Translations under genes and position numbers: made by a program
Shown: positions 1 to 8,505 of the stretch, in pieces
Layout: each line of letters starts with the position of its first letter
Numbering within the stretch: the stretch's first letter is position 1
Assembly (NCBI RefSeq): GCF_000191045.1
Contig: NC_015185.1
Coordinates: 1,122,501 to 1,186,500 of the forward strand
Length of the DNA: 64,000 nucleotides
Source: Desulfurobacterium thermolithotrophum DSM 11699
Lineage (GTDB): Bacteria; Aquificota; Aquificia; Desulfurobacteriales; Desulfurobacteriaceae
Direction of reading: 5' to 3'
Notes under the pieces: generated by a model
Database searches by the model: none
Told to the model about the DNA's origin: nothing
The model's input: the letters and a program-made list of their open reading frames with translations, nothing else

Positions 1-458
1 TTTCCAATTCTGAACGCACCAGCAGCAATCCCACCAACAGTAGCAGGACCAATAATCCACTTTCCAAGCTGCTTGGCTTTATAAGCCATATCTCTTGCAA
101 GTCTTTCTGGGATACCTTCAGCAGTAATAGCTACTGTTCTAATAGTTGGAATGTTAAGAGCTTCAATTGTTACATTGTAAGCAGTTCTGAAAGACGCAAA
201 GTTAACTAAAACGTCAGCTTCAGGATGCTTTTCAGCAGCCTCTACAGTGGACTTGTAGATAGGAATCATTATCTCTTGAGTTCCAAAGAAGAACTTCTCA
301 AACTTTCTGTTTTGAGTAGGAGCAACTATTGCAACGATAGAAGGAGTTCTTCCAACTGTATAGTCGTAGTCAAGCATTCTCTGGATAGCATTTCTGTTTA
401 GGTTCCAGAAAATAGCCTTTGTATTTCTGTCAAAAAGTACGTAATCAGGTCTGCCCAT
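1..458 (-). CDS. aclA: ATP-citrate lyase alpha subunit (AclA), N-terminal 152 residues only
   Basis: The reading frame runs off the left edge of the window. The visible N-terminus (MGRPDYVLFDRNTKAIFWN and onward, with a PTIRTVAITAEGIPERLARD stretch) resembles the succinyl-CoA-synthetase-alpha-like CoA-binding part of AclA. ATP-citrate lyase cleaves citrate to acetyl-CoA and oxaloacetate, the diagnostic step of the reductive TCA cycle. The ATG at 458 has a GGAGG-type site and lies 15 nt after the aclB stop, so it ends the acn-icd-aclB-aclA operon. Only the N-terminal part is present. It therefore cannot be told from the small citryl-CoA synthetase subunit (CcsB) of other Aquificota. A full length near 600 residues with a citrate-synthase-like C-terminus would settle it. 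Confidence 0.85.
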   Translation of the reverse strand, partial: MGRPDYVLFDRNTKAIFWNLNRNAIQRMLDYDYTVGRTPSIVAIVAPTQNRKFEKFFFGTQEIMIPIYKSTVEAAEKHPEADVLVNFASFRTAYNVTIEALNIPTIRTVAITAEGIPERLARDMAYKAKQLGKWIIGPATVGGIAAGAFRIG

Positions 459-473
459 TATCTCTCCTCCGTA

Positions 474-1775
474 TTAAGGATTCTCTGTGAGAGCTTTTTT
501 AACAATTGCTGTAATGTGAGTTTCTGGACCGTAAACCTCTATTGGAAGACCAAGCTCTTCTGCAGCTTTTTTGATTCTTGCAAGACCAACTTCGTAGTTA
601 GGTCCTCCACGACGTACGTAGATTTTCACTCCAACTTCTTTCATCTTATCAGCATACTCTTTGAAAGCATCAATGATTCCGTCGAATGTCTTAGCAACGT
701 CTGTGAAGTTAGCAATAGCACCACCGATGATGAGGATCTTTGGTCTTCCTTGAGGATCTTTCTTTCTTGTCATAAGGTCGAGAACAGTCTTAACGTACTC
801 TCTTGTTTCAGCCCTTGATGGGTTACCGGAGTATTCACCGTAGTTTGCAAGTTCATTAACGTATCCAAGGTCTGCAACAGTGTCTGCGTAAACTACAGAT
901 GCTCCACCACCAGCAACGAGAGTCCAGATTCTACCTTCTGGGTTAAGAATTGTGAGTTTAAGTGAAGCACCGGACTTTTCGTCCATTTCTTTAATGTACT
1001 TCTCTTCTGGTGTAAGCTCTCCACCAAATCCTGCTGGAAACTCTATCTCACCCCACTTTCTACCAACCAAGAACTGTGCTGTATCGTCAAGTCTTCCTAC
1101 AAAGTCAAGTGGGTAGATTTTATTTCCAACCATAACAAGAGGGTTGATTTCAAGGTATGCAAAGTGCATGTCTTTAAAGAACTTGTAGAGTCTCTTTACA
1201 AAGTCAGCATACTTCTCTTTATCCTTTATTTCTTCAGGTACGTTTTCTTCAATAAGCTTTTCAGCTTCTTCATCTGTTGCGAGAACAGGAATAACAACTT
1301 CTTTTACCTTGTCCCAGTTTTCTTCAACGTCAATTCCACCAAACGCAGACATGAAGATGTGGTCACCATCCTGACCAAGTGTCATAGCAACGTAGTATTC
1401 ATCTTCCTGAGCGTGTGGAACACATGGTTCAATGAGGAAGTGAGTAAGTTTACCTTTCTTTCCTTTTATCTCTACATCTTCTTCCATTTTCTTCTTAATC
1501 CACTCTTTTGCAGCTTCGTAATCAACATCACAAGGCTTTTCTTTCTTAAAGAGGATAAGTCCAAGCTTACCCCTTTTACCAAAGAGCATGTCAGGTTTTG
1601 CAACAAGTGGTAATTCTCTAAGCCATGGATACTCTTCTGGAAGTTTATCTAAGTCTGTTTGTGGCGTTACAAGAACTGATTTAAAGTCGTACTCAAACTC
1701 TGGAGCAAAATACTCGTTCCAGTGCTCTGCAAGGATTCTTTTACCATCGTATTCTCTAATCCCTCTTTGAGCCAT
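474..1775 (-). CDS. aclB: ATP-citrate lyase beta subunit (AclB)
   Basis: The 433-residue product begins MAQRGIREYDGKRILAEHW and is related to the ATP-grasp beta subunit of succinyl-CoA synthetase. The segment AYLEINPLVMV fits the metal/nucleotide-binding ELNPL region, and LVAGGGASVVYADTVADLG and KILIIGGAIANFTDVA match the C-terminal CoA-ligase-type fold. With AclA it forms the ATP-dependent citrate-cleaving enzyme of the reductive TCA cycle in the cytoplasm. I placed the start at the ATG preceded by an AAAGGAGG site. The frame is open about 30 codons further upstream, but that part overlaps the icd-aclB spacer hairpin. It lies downstream of icd and 15 nt upstream of aclA. The same family includes CcsA of two-step citrate cleavers. 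Confidence 0.9.
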   Translation of the reverse strand: MAQRGIREYDGKRILAEHWNEYFAPEFEYDFKSVLVTPQTDLDKLPEEYPWLRELPLVAKPDMLFGKRGKLGLILFKKEKPCDVDYEAAKEWIKKKMEEDVEIKGKKGKLTHFLIEPCVPHAQEDEYYVAMTLGQDGDHIFMSAFGGIDVEENWDKVKEVVIPVLATDEEAEKLIEENVPEEIKDKEKYADFVKRLYKFFKDMHFAYLEINPLVMVGNKIYPLDFVGRLDDTAQFLVGRKWGEIEFPAGFGGELTPEEKYIKEMDEKSGASLKLTILNPEGRIWTLVAGGGASVVYADTVADLGYVNELANYGEYSGNPSRAETREYVKTVLDLMTRKKDPQGRPKILIIGGAIANFTDVAKTFDGIIDAFKEYADKMKEVGVKIYVRRGGPNYEVGLARIKKAAEELGLPIEVYGPETHITAIVKKALTENP

Positions 1776-1802
1776 TAATTGACCTCCTTTAAAGTGGTTA
1801 AA

Positions 1803-1818
1803 GGGGGCAGGAGCCCCC
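1803..1818 (-). terminator. G/C intercistronic hairpin after icd
   Basis: On the minus strand GGGGGC-TCCT-GCCCCC is followed by only three T residues and then the aclB ribosome-binding region. It starts 12 nt after the icd stop codon. The short T-run makes it a weak terminator at best. A partial attenuator or an mRNA-processing/stabilising hairpin that sets the icd:acl ratio is equally possible. A similar hairpin follows acn and the DUF505-like gene. Confidence 0.4.
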
Positions 1819-1830
1819 CGTATTTTTGTC

Positions 1831-4038
1831 TTAAATGGAGTCGATGATTGAGTTGAGAGTTGCACTTGGTCTCATAGCTGCTTCTGCTTTTGCGTCATCT
1901 GGATGGTAGTATCCACCGATATCCTTTGGAGAACCTTCAGTTGCTCTAATTTCTTCTAAGATCTTTTCCTCGTTCTCAATAAGAGCAGCTGCTACAGGTT
2001 CGAAAATTTTCGCAAGCTCAGCGTCTGTGTCTTGCGCAGCAAGCTCTTCTGCCCAGTAACGTGCAAGCCAGTAGTGGCTACCACGTGTATCAAGCTCTCC
2101 AACTTTTCTCTTTGGAGTCTTGTCGTTGTCAAGGTACTTACCAACAGCCTTAGAGAGAGTATCCGCCATGATGAGGATTCTCTTGTTAGTGCTTCCTGAC
2201 TGCTTGTATGCAAGCTTGAGAGCTTCTACAAATGCAAGGAACTCTCCAAGGCTATCCCATCTGAGGTGTCCTTCTTTTACAAACTGCTGAACATGCTTTG
2301 GAGCTGATCCTCCAGCACCTGTTTCAAAGAGTCCACCACCGGCGATTTCAGGAACAATGGAAAGAGCTCTTGCACTTGTTCCAACTTCAATAATTGGGAA
2401 GAGGTCTGTGAGGTAGTCTCTGAGAACGTTTCCTGTTACGGAAATTGTGTTGAGTCCTTTTCTGAATCTTTCAAGTGTAAACTTCATTGCCTCTCTTGGA
2501 GGCTTGATGTACCACTCAACATCAGAAAGATCGTACTTTTGAAGCTCTTCTTTTACCTTCTCGATAAGCTGTCTATCGTGAGCTCTCATGTGATCAAGCC
2601 AGAATACGATTGGCTCACCGGACTCTTTAGCTCTGTTAACTGCAAGCTTAACCCAGTCGCGAATAGCAATATCCTTTGTTACGCAGCTTCTGTAGATGTC
2701 ACCTTCTTCAACCTCATGTTCCATGAGGACGTTTCCGTCTTCATCAACGATTCTAATAACACCATCTGCCGGTGGGAAAAATGTTTTATCGTGGGAACCG
2801 TACTCTTCAGCTTTCATAGCCATAAGACCAACGTTTGAAACGCTTCCCACCTTTGTTGGATCGAATTGACCGCGTACCTTGATGTCTTCAACGATTTCGC
2901 TGTACATTGTTGCATAAGAACGGTCTGGGATTGTAATTACACAGTCATCTGTCTCTCCGCTTGGTCCCCAGCCCTGGAGTCCATTTTTGATAACAGCAGG
3001 AACAGAAGCATCAACGATAACGTCGTTAGGTCTGTGAAGGTTTGTAATACCGTTATCTGAGTCAACCATGTAAAGACGTGGTTGCTTCTTGTAAATTTCC
3101 TCTATTGTTTTCTTGATTTCTTCTTGCTTTTCTGGTGGAAGCTTAGAAAGTTTGTTTTCAAGGTCAATGAGACCTTTGTTAGGATCAAATCCAATCTCTT
3201 CAAGTTCTTTTCCATGCTTTTCAAAAAGTTCCTTGTAGTAAACCCTGATTGCATCACCAAAGATTGCAGGGTCTGAAACTCTCATCATTGTAGCTTTAAC
3301 GTGAAGGGAAAAGAGAATATCTTTTTCCTTAGCATCATTAATAACTTCTTCAAAGAACTCTTTGAGCTTCTTTCTGCTCATGTAGGTTCCGTCAACGACG
3401 TCACCCATTCCAAGCTCGATCTCTTTGAGAACAGTCACATTTCCTTCTTTATCAACAAACTCATAACGAATCTTTGTATCCTTCTTAAGAGTTACAGATT
3501 TCTCATTCTCGTAGAAATCACCGCTCTTCATGTGAGCAACGTAGCTAAGAGACTTTGGAGAAACATCTCTCATTCTGTGAGGATGTTTCTTGGCATACTC
3601 CTTAACAGGTGGAGCAATACGTCTGTCGGAGTTGCCCTGTCTTAGAACCGGGTTAACTACACTGCCGATACACTTGTCGTACTTTGCTCTGATTTCTTTT
3701 TCTTCCTCGGTTTGAGGGTTCTCCGGAAAGTCTGGAAGATCGTATCCTTGGGACTGGAGCTCCTTAACAGCGTCGATAAGCTGAGGAATAGAAGCAGAAA
3801 TGTTAGGAAGCTTCATAATATTTGCTTCTGGCTTCCAAACGAGCTCACCAAGGTAAGCAAGATCATCCGGAACATATCCAAACTGAGCAAGGATTCTTCC
3901 TGCAAGGGAGATATCTCTAACTTCAATATCTACGTCTGCATGCTTTACAAAGGCTCTCATAATTGGCAGAAGTGAGTAGGTTGCAAGTGCTGGAGCCTCG
4001 TCAACCTTTGTCCAGATAATAGTTGGCTTTTTTGCCAT
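1831..4038 (-). CDS. icd: Monomeric NADP-dependent isocitrate dehydrogenase
   Basis: The 735-residue product starts MAKKPTIIWTKVDEAPALAT, the typical N-terminus of the monomeric (about 740 aa) IDH family. That family is distinct from the roughly 400-aa dimeric enzymes. Family landmarks include VNPVLRQGNSDRRIAPPVK, SYVAHMKSGDFYENEKS, and MVDSDNGITNLHRPNDVIVDAS with the substrate/metal-binding acidic residues. In the reductive direction it would carboxylate 2-oxoglutarate to isocitrate with NADPH. I chose the ATG at 4038 because AGGAGGAT lies just upstream; six further in-frame codons precede it. It sits between acn and aclB on the same strand, so its role in CO2 fixation is supported by context. 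A dimeric IDH elsewhere in the genome cannot be excluded. Confidence 0.93.
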   Translation of the reverse strand: MAKKPTIIWTKVDEAPALATYSLLPIMRAFVKHADVDIEVRDISLAGRILAQFGYVPDDLAYLGELVWKPEANIMKLPNISASIPQLIDAVKELQSQGYDLPDFPENPQTEEEKEIRAKYDKCIGSVVNPVLRQGNSDRRIAPPVKEYAKKHPHRMRDVSPKSLSYVAHMKSGDFYENEKSVTLKKDTKIRYEFVDKEGNVTVLKEIELGMGDVVDGTYMSRKKLKEFFEEVINDAKEKDILFSLHVKATMMRVSDPAIFGDAIRVYYKELFEKHGKELEEIGFDPNKGLIDLENKLSKLPPEKQEEIKKTIEEIYKKQPRLYMVDSDNGITNLHRPNDVIVDASVPAVIKNGLQGWGPSGETDDCVITIPDRSYATMYSEIVEDIKVRGQFDPTKVGSVSNVGLMAMKAEEYGSHDKTFFPPADGVIRIVDEDGNVLMEHEVEEGDIYRSCVTKDIAIRDWVKLAVNRAKESGEPIVFWLDHMRAHDRQLIEKVKEELQKYDLSDVEWYIKPPREAMKFTLERFRKGLNTISVTGNVLRDYLTDLFPIIEVGTSARALSIVPEIAGGGLFETGAGGSAPKHVQQFVKEGHLRWDSLGEFLAFVEALKLAYKQSGSTNKRILIMADTLSKAVGKYLDNDKTPKRKVGELDTRGSHYWLARYWAEELAAQDTDAELAKIFEPVAAALIENEEKILEEIRATEGSPKDIGGYYHPDDAKAEAAMRPSATLNSIIDSI

Positions 4039-4079
4039 ATTTATCCTCCTCCACATTTTGATTTCAATTTCAGGTGAAA

Positions 4080-4094
4080 GGGGGACAAGCCCCC
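4080..4094 (-). terminator. G/C intercistronic hairpin after acn
   Basis: Minus-strand GGGGG-CTTGT-CCCCC begins 5 nt after the acn stop and is followed by TTTCACC, not a long T-run. Position and composition match the hairpin after icd. I read it as a leaky terminator or a 3'-end-protecting stem between acn and icd. Confidence 0.4.
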
Positions 4095-4099
4095 AAAGA

Positions 4100-6052
4100 T
4101 TACTGGAGTTTACCTTCGAATTTGTCCTTAACGTATTTGAGAACGCCCCCCGCCTTGATGATCTTGACCTGTCTCTCGTTGAGGCCGTGCTTTGTAGGAA
4201 TTGAAATACCCTTTGTTCTGTTGATTACGGTAATGATGTTGTCTTCTCCTGGAGCAAAGTTTGAAAGATCTATCTCAAGAAGATCTCCTTGGTCAATCTT
4301 GTCGTAGTCTTCAGGGTTAACAAATACAAGTGGAAGAATTCCAAAGTTGATAAGGTTAGCATGGTGGATTCTTGCAAAGGACTTGGCGATTACTGCCTTA
4401 ACTCCAAGATACATTGGACCAATTGCAGCGTGCTCTCTTGAAGAACCCTGTCCGTAGTTTTCACCACCAACGATGAATCCACCACCCTTCTCCTTAGCTC
4501 TTTGAGCAAATGTTTCATCCACAACTGAGTAAACATACTCAGAGATTGCAGGAATGTTTGAACGGAGTGGGAGGATCTTTGCACCACCAGGAATGATGTG
4601 GTCTGTTGTAATGTTATCACCAACTTTGAGGAGAACTTCTCCCTCTACCTTATCTCCAAGAGGCTCCTTATAACCAACATAGTTGATTGTAGGACCTTTG
4701 TAGATTTCAACCTCATCTGGATCAGCAGCTGGAGCATAGATCATTGAGTCGTCAATCTCAAACTTCTCTGGAAGAAATACCTTAATCTCCTCAATTCCAA
4801 GGTCTCTTGGGTCTGTAATAACTCCCTTCATTGCAGTTGCAGCTGCTGTTTCTGGGGAAGCTAAGTAAACTTCTGCATCCTTTGTACCAGAACGGCCGTA
4901 GAAGTTTCTGTTAAATGTTCTAACAGAAACTCCTCCAGATGGTGGAGCAAATCCCATTCCGATACATGGACCACAAGCGTTCTCAAGAATTCTAAATCCA
5001 GCTCTCAGGAATACATCGTAGTAGCCTTCTTTATCCATCATTCTGAGAACTTGCTTTGAACCTGGAGAGATTGCAGCTGAAACAAGCGGATGTACCATCT
5101 TTCCGGTTCTCTTGAACATTTCACCTACAGTCTTGAGGTCTCTGTAGGAAGAGTTTGTACAAGAACCAATTGCAACCTGATGAACTCTTAGACCTTCAAC
5201 TTCTTTAACTTTCTTAACGTTGTCAGGCATGTGTGGGCAAGCGATGAGTGGCTCGAGCTCAGAAAGGTCAATATCAATTACTTCATCGTATGTAGCGTCT
5301 GGGTCAGCCTGTAGTGGTCTCCACTGGGATTCTCTTCCCTGAGCTTTCATGAAGAGGTATGTCTGCTCGTCACTTGGGAAGATAGATGTTGTAGCACCAA
5401 GCTCAGCACCCATATTTGTAATAGTTGCTCTTTCTGGAACTGAAAGGTACTTAACACCCTCTCCACCGTATTCAAAGATCTTTCCAACACCGCCTTTAAC
5501 GGAAAGTCTTCTGAGGAGCTCAAGGATAATGTCCTTAGCTGAAACGAAAGGTCTGAGCTTTCCGTAGAGGTTAACCCTAACAACCTTTGGCATTGTGAGG
5601 TAGAAAGGTTCTCCAGCCATTGCAAGAGCAACGTCCATACCACCTGCACCAATAGCTAAGCTACCGATACCGCCTGCTGTTGGTGTGTGGGAGTCTGAAC
5701 CGAGGAGTGTCTTTCCTGGAACAGCAAATCTTTCAAGGTGAACCTGGTGACAGATACCGTTTCCAGCTTTGCTGAAGAAAACTCCAAACTTTGCAGCAGC
5801 TGTCTGGAGGAAGAGGTGGTCGTTTGCGTTTTCAGGACCACCAGCTTGGAGTGTGTTGTGGTCAACATAAGATACAGAAAGTTCTGTTTGAACTTTTGGA
5901 AGTCCCATAGCTTCAAAATGGAGGTACGCCATTGTTCCTGTGGCATCTTGTGTGAGTGTCTGGTCGATTCTAATTGCTATGGGCTTTCCAGGAGTCATGT
6001 CTCCTTCAACAAGGTGTGTTTTAATAATTTTCTGAACGATGTTTAAGCCCAT
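4100..6052 (-). CDS. acn: Aconitate hydratase
   Basis: The 650-residue enzyme interconverts citrate and isocitrate using a [4Fe-4S] cluster. The cluster ligands are visible as SCTNSS and ACGPCIGMG, and RSGTKDAEVYLASPETAAA follows. The C-terminal swivel domain has GENYGQGSSREHAA with the substrate-binding SSREH motif. Length and sequence fit the short aconitases of about 650 aa rather than the roughly 890-aa AcnA. The ATG at 6052 is preceded by GGAGGAGAG. It is the first gene of the acn-icd-aclB-aclA unit and lies directly downstream of the 11-bp repeat array and TAGTAT box described separately, which probably set expression of the whole cycle segment. Confidence 0.94.
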   Translation of the reverse strand: MGLNIVQKIIKTHLVEGDMTPGKPIAIRIDQTLTQDATGTMAYLHFEAMGLPKVQTELSVSYVDHNTLQAGGPENANDHLFLQTAAAKFGVFFSKAGNGICHQVHLERFAVPGKTLLGSDSHTPTAGGIGSLAIGAGGMDVALAMAGEPFYLTMPKVVRVNLYGKLRPFVSAKDIILELLRRLSVKGGVGKIFEYGGEGVKYLSVPERATITNMGAELGATTSIFPSDEQTYLFMKAQGRESQWRPLQADPDATYDEVIDIDLSELEPLIACPHMPDNVKKVKEVEGLRVHQVAIGSCTNSSYRDLKTVGEMFKRTGKMVHPLVSAAISPGSKQVLRMMDKEGYYDVFLRAGFRILENACGPCIGMGFAPPSGGVSVRTFNRNFYGRSGTKDAEVYLASPETAAATAMKGVITDPRDLGIEEIKVFLPEKFEIDDSMIYAPAADPDEVEIYKGPTINYVGYKEPLGDKVEGEVLLKVGDNITTDHIIPGGAKILPLRSNIPAISEYVYSVVDETFAQRAKEKGGGFIVGGENYGQGSSREHAAIGPMYLGVKAVIAKSFARIHHANLINFGILPLVFVNPEDYDKIDQGDLLEIDLSNFAPGEDNIITVINRTKGISIPTKHGLNERQVKIIKAGGVLKYVKDKFEGKLQ

Positions 6053-6102
6053 CTCTCCTCCTTTTATGAATAAATTTCTATTTTATAGGCACTCTCATGA
6101 GC

Positions 6103-6108
6103 ATACTA
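6103..6108 (-). promoter_or_regulatory. Candidate -10 box of the acn operon
   Basis: TAGTAT on the minus strand starts 13 nt after the start of the last repeat of the neighbouring array. The nuo promoter has TAGTAT 12 nt after its last repeat. There is no good -35 hexamer, as expected if a bound activator replaces it. A second AT-rich box (TATAAA) lies further downstream and is an alternative. Confidence 0.45.
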
Positions 6109-6114
6109 AACAAC

Positions 6115-6143
6115 GTGTAAAAATTATGTAAAAAATTTGTAAA
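6115..6143 (-). promoter_or_regulatory. Three heptamers at 11-bp period upstream of acn
   Basis: Read toward acn, the sequence contains TTTACAA, TTTACAT and TTTACAC beginning at 6143, 6132 and 6121, an exact 11-bp spacing. Eleven-bp direct repeats are the usual site layout for dimers of OmpR/PhoB-family response regulators. The same heptamer, period, orientation and distance to a TAGTAT box recur upstream of nuoA. The region also lies upstream of the divergent rtcB, but the orientation favours acn. Confidence 0.65.
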
Positions 6144-6170
6144 AATTTCAAGTCAAGCTTGGAGGAAAAA

Positions 6171-7349
6171 GTGGATCCAATTGTAATTGAAGGAAGGATT
6201 CCTATATACGTTTACGCTAAGGAAATTGAATCAGAGGTTAAGGTTCAAATAGAGAGAATAAAAGACCTTCCATTTTTTAAAGACAAAGTTGTCATAATGC
6301 CAGATTGTCATGCAGGAAAGGGATGTGTTATAGGTTTTACAGGTTACTTTAATGAAGTTGTAATTCCAAATATTGTTGGTGTTGATATAGGTTGTGGTGT
6401 TTATACATATCCTTTAGGAATTAAGGTAGATAAAGAAAATCCAAAAGAAGGATTAAATCTTTTAAAATTTGATGCTTTTGTAAAGGGAAAAATTCCTGTA
6501 GGATTAACCTCAAGAACAAAGTCAAATGCCAAGAAGTTACCACTTTCTAAAGATGACAAAGAACTCCTTTCTGAAATCAAATCAGTTCTTATAAATACTT
6601 ACAAAATTGACCTTCAAGAACCTATCCTACAGGTTGGAACACTTGGAAGTGGTAATCACTTTTTGGAACTTGGATACGACACAGAAAGCGGAGAACTCTA
6701 CCTAACTGTTCACTCCGGTTCAAGGAATCTTGGACTTAGGGTTTGCAACCACTTCCAGAGAAAAGCCAAAGAGCACACAAAGAAACGCTATTCCGACATT
6801 CCAGCAGACCTCTCATTCCTTCCACTTAACAAAGGAGGAAGAGAGTATTTACGGGCAATGAAACTTGCTCAAAAATATGCGGATTTAAACAGAAGAATGA
6901 TTTTAAAGCTGATAGTAGAAGAGTTTTTCAAAGAAGAATTTAACGAGAACAAACTCATTAAAAGTGTTCACAACTATATAGACCTTGAAAGGGATATGTG
7001 CGTAAGGAAAGGTGCAATTTCTGCTCATAAAGACGAAAGGGTAGTTATTCCTTTCAATTTAACAACAGGACTAATTATAGGTAGAGGAAAAGGAATTAGA
7101 AAGCTCAACTTTTCCGCACCCCATGGTGCTGGAAGGAAGTTAAGCAGAAGAAAGGCAAAAGAAATGTTCTCTGTTAGTGACTTTAGGAAAGCCGTTGAAG
7201 AGGCTGGGGTATTTTCAACAACTGTTAACAAAGATACACTCGATGAAGCACCATTTGCTTATAAAGACCCTAAGGAAATCTTAGAATTTCTACCAAAAAC
7301 TGTTGAAGTAGAACACTTTATTAAGCCAATGTACAACCTAAAAGGATAA
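6171..7349 (+). CDS. rtcB: RtcB-family RNA-splicing ligase
   Basis: The product (392 aa from the GTG) joins 2',3'-cyclic phosphate or 3'-phosphate RNA ends to 5'-OH ends using GTP and Mn2+. Metal-binding motifs PDCHAGKG, GVDIGCGV and GSGNHFLELG are present. APHGAGRKLSR near the C-terminus holds the histidine that is guanylylated in this family. I placed the start at the GTG at 6171 because GGAGG lies 6162-6165 region just before it. An earlier in-frame TTG at 6159 would overlap that site. It is divergent from acn and followed by a strong terminator, so it is a single-gene unit. tRNA splicing is not expected here, so a repair role for cleaved RNA is the likely function, by inference. Confidence 0.9.
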   Translation: MDPIVIEGRIPIYVYAKEIESEVKVQIERIKDLPFFKDKVVIMPDCHAGKGCVIGFTGYFNEVVIPNIVGVDIGCGVYTYPLGIKVDKENPKEGLNLLKFDAFVKGKIPVGLTSRTKSNAKKLPLSKDDKELLSEIKSVLINTYKIDLQEPILQVGTLGSGNHFLELGYDTESGELYLTVHSGSRNLGLRVCNHFQRKAKEHTKKRYSDIPADLSFLPLNKGGREYLRAMKLAQKYADLNRRMILKLIVEEFFKEEFNENKLIKSVHNYIDLERDMCVRKGAISAHKDERVVIPFNLTTGLIIGRGKGIRKLNFSAPHGAGRKLSRRKAKEMFSVSDFRKAVEEAGVFSTTVNKDTLDEAPFAYKDPKEILEFLPKTVEVEHFIKPMYNLKG

Positions 7350-7355
7350 ATAGAT

Positions 7356-7388
7356 AGAACTCCCTCCTTTGGGAGTTCTCCTTTTTTT
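7356..7388 (+). terminator. Intrinsic terminator of rtcB
   Basis: AGAACTCCC, a 6-nt loop (TCCTTT) and GGGAGTTCT form a perfect 9-bp stem, followed by CCTTTTTTT. The T-run overlaps the stop codon of the convergent gene. Confidence 0.9.
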
Positions 7389-8460
7389 AAGCGATTGGAT
7401 ATGCAACTTCTGGTCTTTCTTCAGTAAGCTTTATATCTACAGCTTCTTTTGGAAGTGGGACAACCTTAACCCTTTCAACCCACCTTTCTGGAAGGTGAAT
7501 CACTCTCTTTCCAATTCTGATTGTTGCCGGAGCTACTTTTGCTTTGTACTTGATTCTTACTCCAAAGACTTTTCTACCAAGCTTGTTCTCAAACTCGCCA
7601 GGTCCTTCTACCTCTATATCCTTAGCACTTCCAGGGAAGTAGATTCTCTTTGCATAGTGTCTATCTCTACCTTTGTGGTAGTAAACAAGCCAGAGAACTT
7701 TTCCTTCTTTGTACTTAGCTTCAGTTGGGATATACTTCTCAGCCTTTTCCTCTTCCTCGAGAAGTCTCTGGACGTACTGCTCAAGGGTTTCGTCTTCCCT
7801 GACCTCGTTTTCTGTCCAGGTTTCAAATTCGATTTGCCACTTTTTAACAGTCGCAATGATGTTTGCAAGCTTAACGTTTTTCTTTTCTTCTTTTTCTACA
7901 AGTTCATCGATTTTATCAAGGATGTCCTTAAATCTTTCTCTGAAGTCTTCAAGCCTTGTTATCGCAACAATCAGGTCACCCTGCTTCTTGAGTTTCTCAA
8001 GGAGCTCCTCACTGTCTGCAAGTACCATCGCCTTTCTGATTTCGCAGAAATTCTTCCTGAGCTCCTCGAGAATTTCTGGAGAGAGTTTGAGCTCAACAAC
8101 ACTCTCAAAGATCTCCTTCGTTATGGCTTCAGGAATCTCTTTTAACCTTTCATCAATCGTCCTATCGTCACTTCCCCAGGGATTGTAGGTCTTATTCCAG
8201 TTGTGATACTTAGCTATGCAGTTTGCAAGCCTTACGGTTACCCTGTTTTCTTCAAGGGCAACTTCCCTTAGCTCTTCAATCATTGAGCCGAATTTCTTTT
8301 GCCAGAACGGAGAATATGTGAGTGTGCAGAGGTAATCTGAACGTTTCTTGAGATCTGTAAGCTGCTCAGGTGTTTCAACCTCAAGCATTTCATCTCTGAT
8401 GATGCAGTTGATACGACGAATGTCTTCAGGACCTTCTACTTTTCCGTAGATTCTTCCCAT
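7387..8460 (-). CDS. Uncharacterised 357-aa protein, partner of the DUF505-like gene
   Basis: I do not recognise this family. The ATG at 8460 has a GGGAGGG site. The N-terminal 250 residues are predicted helical and highly charged, with coiled-coil-like stretches around residues 130-240 (for example EELLEKLKKQGDLIVAITRL). There are four scattered cysteines but no paired metal motif. The C-terminal 110 residues look beta-rich (KVLWLVYYHKGRDRHYAKRI, and VAPATIRIGKRVIHLPERW). No signal peptide or membrane segment is seen, so it is probably cytoplasmic. It lies 45 nt downstream of the DUF505-like gene on the same strand, separated by a G/C hairpin like those in the acn operon. The pair is probably co-transcribed. 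Function unknown. Confidence 0.8.
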   Translation of the reverse strand: MGRIYGKVEGPEDIRRINCIIRDEMLEVETPEQLTDLKKRSDYLCTLTYSPFWQKKFGSMIEELREVALEENRVTVRLANCIAKYHNWNKTYNPWGSDDRTIDERLKEIPEAITKEIFESVVELKLSPEILEELRKNFCEIRKAMVLADSEELLEKLKKQGDLIVAITRLEDFRERFKDILDKIDELVEKEEKKNVKLANIIATVKKWQIEFETWTENEVREDETLEQYVQRLLEEEEKAEKYIPTEAKYKEGKVLWLVYYHKGRDRHYAKRIYFPGSAKDIEVEGPGEFENKLGRKVFGVRIKYKAKVAPATIRIGKRVIHLPERWVERVKVVPLPKEAVDIKLTEERPEVAYPIA

Positions 8461-8487
8461 AACTCCCTCCCAAATTCAGTTTTAAAA

Positions 8488-8501
8488 GGGGCCAAAGCCC
8501 C
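8488..8501 (-). terminator. G/C intercistronic hairpin after the DUF505-like gene
   Basis: Minus-strand GGGGC-TTTG-GCCCC followed by TTTT starts 4 nt after the stop codon and ends just before the next gene's GGGAGGG site. The short stem and short T-run suggest a leaky terminator or an mRNA stabiliser. Confidence 0.4.
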
Positions 8502-8505
8502 GCGT

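Noticed and set aside
1164-1613. Plus-strand frame opposite aclB, and similar long antisense frames opposite icd, acn, dnaE and metH
   Set aside because: They are shadows of strongly conserved genes, with improbable composition (runs of Phe, Ser, Cys) and no ribosome-binding sites.
6159-6170. TTG at 6159 as the rtcB start
   Set aside because: The codons that follow are the GGAGG ribosome-binding site for the GTG at 6171, which has correct spacing.
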